DNA of 64,000 bases from contig JAYGXS010000001.1 in the NCBI GenBank assembly GCA_036362985.1, forward strand, positions 51,303,954-51,367,953. Reading direction: 5' to 3'. Of the stretch, positions 59,801 to 64,000 are shown in pieces. The notes under the pieces were generated by a model. That model did not search any database. It was not told where the DNA came from and was given only the letters and a program-made list of their open reading frames with translations. This DNA is from Ligula intestinalis. Lineage: Eukaryota > Platyhelminthes > Cestoda > Diphyllobothriidea > Diphyllobothriidae. How positions within the stretch are numbered: the stretch's first letter is position 1; every line of letters begins with the position of its first letter. Made by a program: the position numbers and the translations under genes.

Positions 59801-61611
59801 TGCGCTACGTGAGGGATTCACTGCCAGTCTGCAGAGGTCCGTCGATGGCTTGCGTAGGACATGACCAAACCATTGCAATTGGCGATTCTGGATGTATAAT
59901 GCTAGATTGGGTTGTTTGAAACACCTGCGGTATAGCTCAACATTGGAAATTCGATTTTGCCAGAAGACTCTTAAGGGGGCATCGAGAAGACTTTGAGCGA
60001 TTGGATGTCAGCCTTTCTGACAGGCCATGTTTCGCAAGTATATACTAACACCGGTCTGATTGATTCTCTGTATATAAGCAGCTTAGGCTGCTACCGAATG
60101 GGCAGAGCAAGGACGACATTGTCTCCCGTATCGATGCTTCTCGCTGGGTTTTCTCGATCCTTCGAAAGCACCTATGTATCCGACGTGACATCTCCATCGC
60201 CACGAAGATTCGTTTATACCGTGCATCCATCCGGTCAGTCCCGCTCTATGGATGTGAATGCTGGGTTGTGCGCGCTGAAGATGAGCGAAGACTGGAGGTC
60301 TTTGATCACCGGTGCCTGAGGACGATCCTGCGAGTTAAGTATAGCGACTTCATCTCAAATGAGACAGTCCGCATCCGCTGCGATCGTATCACGAGAATAT
60401 CTCAGGCCATTCAAGAAAGGTGACTGGTGGTTTGGACACGTTCTCCGTCGTCCGCCCCACGAGCTTACCTATGTTGCCCTCGACCCGGCACCGCAGCCCA
60501 CCTGGAAACGTCGAAGACATCCTGACATCATTGAGGCCGGCTAGATCAGACATGATCACAGCCGTAACAAGTACAAGTAAGCTGATGTCTGAGCGAGACC
60601 AAAGTGGTCTGGCTAGCAGCCTAGATGCTTTTCGAGCCTGCGCGATTCGGTTCTTGATTTCTTCTTTGGCCTGTCCGTTGGCTAGCATATTCGAGCCCAA
60701 ATAGCGGAAGCAGCTAACTTCTTCGACGGGTTGACCGCTGATAAACAGTGATTGTGCTGTCCCAAGTTGCGTAGTCAGGAAATTCGTCTCGCGTATATTA
60801 ATCGTAAGCCCAACAGTTGCAGTGAAGCTGGTGATTCGGTCTAGCGTTGGCTGTAATGACTGAGGGGTATTACAAAGTACGGCAATGTCATCGGCATACT
60901 CCAAGTCAGGTTCTCCGAATTCAGGGTTCATTTCACATCCACTGTCAGGTAGAATTGATTGATGCACCACCCACTCGATCAAGGGGTTGAAGAGAACCGG
61001 AGAAAGAGGGCATCCACACGATAATGATCAAATAGAATCATCGGAACGGAACTAAGTCACAGATAGAATAGAAAGTCTGCCTTATGGAATTCGGTGTTAT
61101 AATCAAATTGGTCCTCTAAACTACTGTCTCTGTTTGCCAAGGATCGGTTATGCGAACTAACATGGTCTTCTCTGCATAATGTTTTGTTCCTTTTCACGAA
61201 GAATCCTCTTTTTTGCTATTATAGGTGTCTAAAGTCGGCGCTTCTGCTGTCGTAGACAGTCACCGCATTGCCAATTTCCCCGAACGCAGTGACGGTGAAA
61301 CAAATAGACGAGTTGGTTACATTTGCGCAGCCGAATTGTGGCCATCCCTCACCGAGGCCTCGCCTATCACAACGACGACTTCCGGTGCCTGGGGTATGGG
61401 TGGCTCTATCTGTGCGCCTCCCATTCACGCACTCGTGCGGGAGCCATCCAATGTTGCTGACTTTTCAGAGCCTGTTCCTCCTTTAACCCTAAGGAAAGCC
61501 GGCCAAAATCGAGGATCCCGCAGAAAAAAACAGCACAAACCCGACGTCCTCGATCTGGACCGTCTTGCTAAATGCCTTTCTTTGCTACCCAGCAACAAGG
61601 GGTCTTCCTAA
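53611..61611 (+). CDS. RNF10: RING-finger E3 ubiquitin ligase, RNF10 orthologue
   Basis: RNF10 is a cytoplasmic RING E3 that in vertebrates ubiquitinates 40S proteins uS3 and uS5 on stalled ribosomes. Exons read from sequence: 53611-53836, 53867-54145, 54181-54751, 56361-56580, about 58405-58563, 58598-58725 and 61225-61611 (TAA). Signatures in order: NSFDYVEADCDF (the FLQANCQF region of the human protein), WNDVAEVR, RING CPIC-x11-CGHIYCWPC-x15-CAVC, VGQTCELVLMKR, YTYYEGFF then HSVNWRCLV and SGTVVQIE, then RRRYRYLSHLP with FVELDLQPP and SQKTL, a basic Lys/Arg/Glu segment, and a C-terminal SFAS/VSKVG site. These follow the human protein from RING to C terminus. About 660 residues are visible (human 811); the N-terminal low-complexity exons are missing, so the first exon's start is uncertain, as is the acceptor near 58405. 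No disabling changes are seen once the mini-introns are removed. Introns 4 and 6 contain retroelements. Confidence 0.85.
53837..53866 (+). other. Possible 30-nt mini-intron in RNF10
   Basis: GTTAGT...TTTTAG, 30 nt, a multiple of three, so reading through would add ten residues (from LVRVFF). The T-rich 3' end and the hydrophobic extra segment, absent at this point in the human protein, favour an intron; retention is equally open. Confidence 0.45.
53867..54145 (+). CDS. RNF10: RNF10 RING exon
   Basis: Codes WNDVAEVR and the complete C3HC4 RING (CPIC to CAVC at about 53985-54120). Ends in phase 2 (CG of an Arg codon) at a GTACG donor. Confidence 0.85.
54146..54180 (+). other. 35-nt mini-intron in RNF10
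   Basis: GTACG...GTTTAG. Removing 35 nt joins SELK-R to VFMCPVELPLVGQ, restoring the frame between the RING and the LMKR segment as in human RNF10. Without removal the frame runs into unrelated residues and a stop at 54240-54242. Confidence 0.75.
54181..54751 (+). CDS. RNF10: RNF10 central exon
   Basis: Codes VGQTCELVLMKR, an acidic middle, YTYYEGFF, HSVNWRCLV, SGTVVQIERFSMNH. Ends in phase 0 at GTAAGT (54752). Confidence 0.85.
54752..56360 (+). other. RNF10 intron 3 (1,609 bp)
   Basis: Bounded by GTAAGT and 'attcctttag'. An 83-codon + frame at 55249-55500 is basic but has no motif. No transposable element is clearly recognised. Confidence 0.75.
56361..56580 (+). CDS. RNF10: RNF10 exon with RYLSHLP motif
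   Basis: Starts DLRRRYRYLSHLP, then FVELDLQPP and a charged helical segment; ends phase 1 at GTAAGT. Matches the RHRYLSHLPL region of human RNF10. Confidence 0.85.
56640..56745 (+). repeat. SINE body fragment, copy 4, in RNF10 intron 4
   Basis: 'gggactacgcgacagtagt', 'aaataagtcagaaatggcc', 'gctcggtatctg' align with the SINE bodies at 9.48 and 23.76 kb. Confidence 0.4.
57122..57126 (+). repeat. Target-site duplication ACGAA (left)
   Basis: Identical to 58354-58358, directly flanking the TG...CA ends of the LTR element. Confidence 0.85.
57127..57446 (-). repeat. LTR (3' LTR of the - strand element)
   Basis: 320 bp, TGT...ACA. Contains about three tandem units of about 34 bp at 57309-57410 sharing 'taatcaac' and 'gagtgt'. 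Confidence 0.9.
58034..58353 (-). repeat. LTR (5' LTR of the - strand element)
   Basis: 320 bp, aligned without gaps to 57127-57446 with about five substitutions, and with the same internal tandem units. Confidence 0.9.
58354..58358 (+). repeat. Target-site duplication ACGAA (right)
   Basis: Copy of 57122-57126. It lies only about 50 bases upstream of the next candidate RNF10 exon. Confidence 0.85.
58405..58563 (+). CDS. RNF10: RNF10 variable-region exon (start uncertain)
   Basis: The frame continues from phase 1; AGs that keep frame end at 58395, 58401, 58404 and 58410. Codes a low-conservation stretch with LPLPAIQSNDLNTP ending LRHM-G. This region is poorly conserved in the family, so support is the frame and the downstream mini-intron. 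Confidence 0.55.
58564..58597 (+). other. 34-nt mini-intron in RNF10
   Basis: GTGTCC, a pyrimidine tract, TTTTTTGCAG. Removal moves the frame by one and joins LRHM to ALGCRLVAHADL, leading in frame to SRFNRSFAS and the last exon. Confidence 0.7.
58598..58725 (+). CDS. RNF10: RNF10 exon ending SFAS
   Basis: Codes an acidic stretch (TEVPTDEDFVPL) and NRSFAS, ending phase 0 at GTGAGT. SFAS plus VSKVG of the next exon corresponds to SFAQMLRVGKA in human RNF10. Confidence 0.75.
59585..59985 (-). mobile_element. RTE-like element C-terminal part (- strand)
   Basis: Right to left: LRVFWQNRISNVELYRRC, then QLQWFGHVLRKPSTDLCRLA (59878-59800), WLNTSKSDVERTG, a stop near 59654 and AAAIRDIREGD at about 59640-59605. 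The WFGHVLR and AIRDI motifs mark the C terminus of RTE-type proteins. It is the continuation of the RT piece at 60.57-61.02 kb, separated by a + strand insertion. Confidence 0.7.
60078..60545 (+). mobile_element. RTE-like fragment inserted on + strand
   Basis: The + strand reads LPNGQSKDDIVSRIDASRW, then RRDISIATKIRLYRAS, LYGCECWVVRAEDERRLEVF, RTILRVKYSDFISNETVR, ISQAIQER, then after a frameshift near 60425 FGHVLRRPPHELTYVALDP. It has the same domain order as the - strand element it splits but is a different, less decayed family member; it overlaps the homologous segment NGQAKEEI of the - strand piece, so it cannot be an inversion of it. Confidence 0.75.
60560..61025 (-). mobile_element. RTE-like reverse transcriptase fragment (- strand)
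   Basis: Right to left: GCPLSPVLFNPLIEW (about 61012-60970), LEYADDIAVL (catalytic YADD, about 60905-60875), FTATVGLTIN, CFRYLGSNMLANGQAKEEI (60695-60640) and LWSRSDIS, where homology stops at about 60590. It is 5'-truncated at about 61025. RT of this type performs target-primed reverse transcription. Confidence 0.8.
61225..61611 (+). CDS. RNF10: RNF10 last exon
   Basis: Starts VSKVGASA in phase 0 after 'ctattatag', includes CAAELWPSL, a basic patch (RGSRRKKQHK) and ends LPSNKGSS with TAA at 61609-61611. ELWPSL corresponds to the DVWPK region of human RNF10; the basic patch resembles the human C-terminal KKRKKQKQK. Confidence 0.8.
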   Translation: MSKVGASAVVDSHRIANFPERSDGETNRRVGYICAAELWPSLTEASPITTTTSGAWGMGGSICAPPIHALVREPSNVADFSEPVPPLTLRKAGQNRGSRRKKQHKPDVLDLDRLAKCLSLLPSNKGSS

Positions 61612-62085
61612 GAGTAGTTGGGCCATTCTGTATCTCAGAAGATCAATCTTCTATCGTTTGCTTGCTCCGTGTCCTGTTCCATTCCCCCCTCCCCCACTCC
61701 CCACCCCATTCCATTTAGCACTGATATCATTCTCTGCACCAGACGCTGGCATGATGCATGCGACCTGCTGTGGGTTTAGTGGCTATGTATCGACTTTTCG
61801 CATTATAATATCAAGCTGTTCTACATCTTATTGCCTTCCTTACAACTATGTGCTTTGAAGAATTATCGTTCTCGTCGGCACATCCCCCCTCTTTTCCAAA
61901 ACTCAAGTATAACGCTTGACAGAGTCTGGGCATAGTCGCCCATTTCTGTGCCGAGAACCTACTGTTCATCACTCTTCCTATTCCCCGTTATCCCTTGTTC
62001 TTCGACCTTAAAAATGACACTGGCGAGATGCTTCAAGCATGCCGCAGAACCAGAATCCCAAAAATAAAACCTGTCTGCTTCTTTA
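61612..62085 (+). other. RNF10 3' UTR
   Basis: Begins after TAA and includes a C-rich tract at 61685-61710. AATAAA at 62063-62068 is the likely polyadenylation signal, giving a 3' UTR of about 470 nt. Confidence 0.55.
62063..62068 (+). terminator. AATAAA polyadenylation signal
   Basis: Canonical hexamer at a sensible distance from the RNF10 stop; followed by a T-rich stretch. Confidence 0.55.
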
Positions 62086-63560
62086 CTTGCTTCTGTTGGA
62101 AGCGGATAATTAAAAAAATGACGAGAGTCTCCTTAGAGGGTAGCCGGTACTTAGGCATTGGTGTTGCTGTCCGACATACCTCTTTTATGTTAACTTGGTG
62201 TTAAGGCCGGACCTTAACACGCAGTAAACCCCATTTTCGTCGATCGTGTTGTCCGTATGTTTGAGAAACTTGTAGGATTTCTGACCGTTTCTCACTGCCT
62301 TTAAACGGCACTTAAGATGGCAGATTGCTTTCACGTACTCAGCGCTCCGTCAACGGACTTCAGAACACATTGCTGTTGATAAATGATTAGGTCCCGAAGT
62401 ATGTGGACTTCATCAATTTTCGAGCGATCAGCAAAGTCTTCAAATACTTCCTTGTAAAATTGGATACCCCACAGTTACGGTTATTTGAACTCTACCTCTA
62501 CGAGTCTGTAGCTAACTAGGATATACCCGTTAGAACTTAAGTATGATATATCATTTTCGATGCTCTGTTGGCCATTCCGACAGTGTTCTTGCCGCACTCG
62601 TGGCTGATGACGCAAAATTTCGTTCGTTAGGTAGGTTCATGAAGTTATCTCGAAGTGAATTAGTACAAAAAATCATCTGAGAGTAAAGGTATATTAACTT
62701 CTTTCAGTCGTCAGAGCTTTCCCTGGGGTTAGCCTAGTAGCCTCATGCGTATGCACTTAATAGTGACATGCACGTGACAGTAACGTTGAAGGTACGTATG
62801 TGTTAAATAGTGCAAGTTGTAGTTTTTTTGTTTATACTTTTGCAAGAAGTAATGCCTGTGTTCAATTTCTGATGCGGGCATCATACCAGCTGGTAGCACT
62901 GCCTTACTCCTGGCGTTCACTTCTCTCTTCCACCACAAAAGGATCTATTTACGCCCTTTTTGTTTTTTTCCTTCAAGAGCAGTGGATGTGCAACCAAGCT
63001 GTCTAGTTTTTTGCTGTTCATTTTTAAAGCACAAGCGCACATGAGTCTTTGGGCTTTAAGCCGCTAGTCTATGCTACCCTCTTTGGGCAGGCGAGAAGTC
63101 ACGCTTTTTATGATGCAATAGAAGCGTGGAGTGCTTGGTTTCCCTCAAAACAATAGTTTGGCGTTGTGACATGGGATACTCCCAAGCTTGATTAAATTGA
63201 CACCGATTGCACAAGGTTGCACCAGTTTTGTAATTCTAGTTTACCATTCACTTCAGTTAGCGCTACAGACGTTCGTTTAATAAATATTGAGAGTCAAATA
63301 CCAGGTGATTTTTTTTCTCATTAGAATTGTGCAGACTGGATGTACCTTCCTTAAAGTTGTAAGTCGAAGGGGTGCCCTGCTTTCTGGTCCAGCGAAACAA
63401 AGTAAATCACCGCAGTTTGTTCTTGCATGGGCGTATAACTGCAGAAGAAGGTAAGCGTTCGCAATACAAAGAGGACGTAATACGCTAAAAAGTGCATCAT
63501 ACTCCTAGCTTAAACTCTTCAAGATGTTAAAACAAGCGGGACCCTTGGGCAGGGATTCGT
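62086..63560. other. No gene supported
   Basis: Short frames only; no repeat recognised before 63.56 kb. Confidence 0.3.
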
Positions 63561-63564
63561 AGTG

Positions 63565-63820
63565 AGGCCACCTAATTGTAGTAGGGACTGATCTAGTAGT
63601 TTCCTTGGTTTACAAGCTTCCTTTTTCAACCATTAGGAATTTATCTTATAAATTTCTAGGTCTTTTGTTTTCTTTTCGAAAACTTTTAACTGCGTTTTAG
63701 TTCAGTAAGGCAATTACAAACGACAGTAATTTATTTTCTATTGTGCACTCAACACGCAGTTGCTACTCATTATGCAAGTATTAGACCTTTAACCACGAAT
63801 TTCGTCGGACACTCTACGCT
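63565..63820 (+). repeat. Uncharacterised dispersed repeat, copy 2
   Basis: Aligns with 51335-51610 in the same orientation: 'gatctagtagtttccttggt', 'gttttagttcagtaaggcaa', 'ttctattgtgcactc' and 'aaccacgaatttcgtcgg'. Confidence 0.5.
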
Positions 63821-64000
63821 TTCGATCAGATAACTGTGAATTTATTTTAAATTATAATTAAACACTTAACAGTTACGAATGTAGGGAGGTAATTCCTTCG
63901 AAAATTCTATTTCACCGTTTAGGAAATATTACTTGTGATGCAATATACTCTTCTATGATGAAGTTGATCCGGCAAAGCAAAGGGAGACCGGATTGGCCAC

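Larger units (their letters stand above)
58726..61224 (+). other. RNF10 intron 6 (2,499 bp) with nested RTE elements
   Basis: Bounded by GTGAGT and 'gctattatag'. 58.73-59.55 kb shows nothing assignable; 59.58-61.03 kb is retroelement. Confidence 0.75.

Noticed and set aside
1..64000. CRISPR arrays, operons or bacterial defence systems
   Set aside because: No regularly spaced repeats, ribosome-binding sites or compact gene order; spliced gene and retroelements show animal nuclear DNA.

Overview
The window is eukaryotic nuclear DNA from an animal with a large, repeat-rich genome, most likely a parasitic flatworm (cestode or trematode). This rests on very low gene density, one recognisable multi-exon gene with introns of about 30-35 nt next to introns of kilobases, and many decayed Penelope-like, RTE-like, CR1-like and Mdg4/Gypsy-like retroelements plus tRNA-derived SINEs. 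The phylum is inferred from the intron pattern and element mix; the species cannot be named from the sequence.

Two host coding regions are supported. At 2.1-2.8 kb (+) lies what looks like the last exon of a single-pass membrane protein. At 53.6-62.1 kb (+) lies a RING-finger E3 ligase orthologous to RNF10, with C3HC4 RING, the conserved middle domain, C-terminal exons, stop codon and an AATAAA signal. Two mini-introns (35 and 34 nt) are needed to keep its frame; a third (30 nt) is possible. Its N-terminal exons were not found.

The rest is mostly mobile-element debris. Penelope-like elements (PLEs) with reverse transcriptase (YVDD) and GIY-YIG endonuclease remnants lie at 6.4-8.3, 20.0-21.6, 25.4-27.7, 39.8-42.7 and 49.1-50.4 kb, with smaller pieces at 0.4, 28.2, 37.2-37.7 and possibly 46.6 kb. 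They fall into at least two families. In both, the terminal repeat holds a motif with hammerhead-ribozyme logic: CTGATGA, a stem II hairpin, GAAA, a self-complementary helix III of four bases, and the cleavage base. Two copies (42.6 kb + and 25.4 kb -) also keep a pairing stem I. The 39.8-42.1 kb region is a head-to-head pair of PLE family 2 copies, one carrying a PLE family 1 fragment bounded by GAA and TTC tracts.

The RNF10 introns collect retroelements. Intron 4 holds a 1,227-bp internally deleted Gypsy-type LTR element (- strand) with two 320-bp LTRs about 98% alike and a 5-bp ACGAA target duplication, and a SINE piece. Intron 6 holds an RTE-like element (- strand) broken by a second RTE-like fragment on the + strand. 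A CR1-like element with an inverted 5' part is at 48.1-49.1 kb. Other dispersed repeats are described individually. Long A+T-rich stretches (9.6-13.1, 13.2-19.9, 28.3-31.0, 31.7-37.2, 42.8-46.5, 51.6-53.6 kb) show nothing I can support as a gene.
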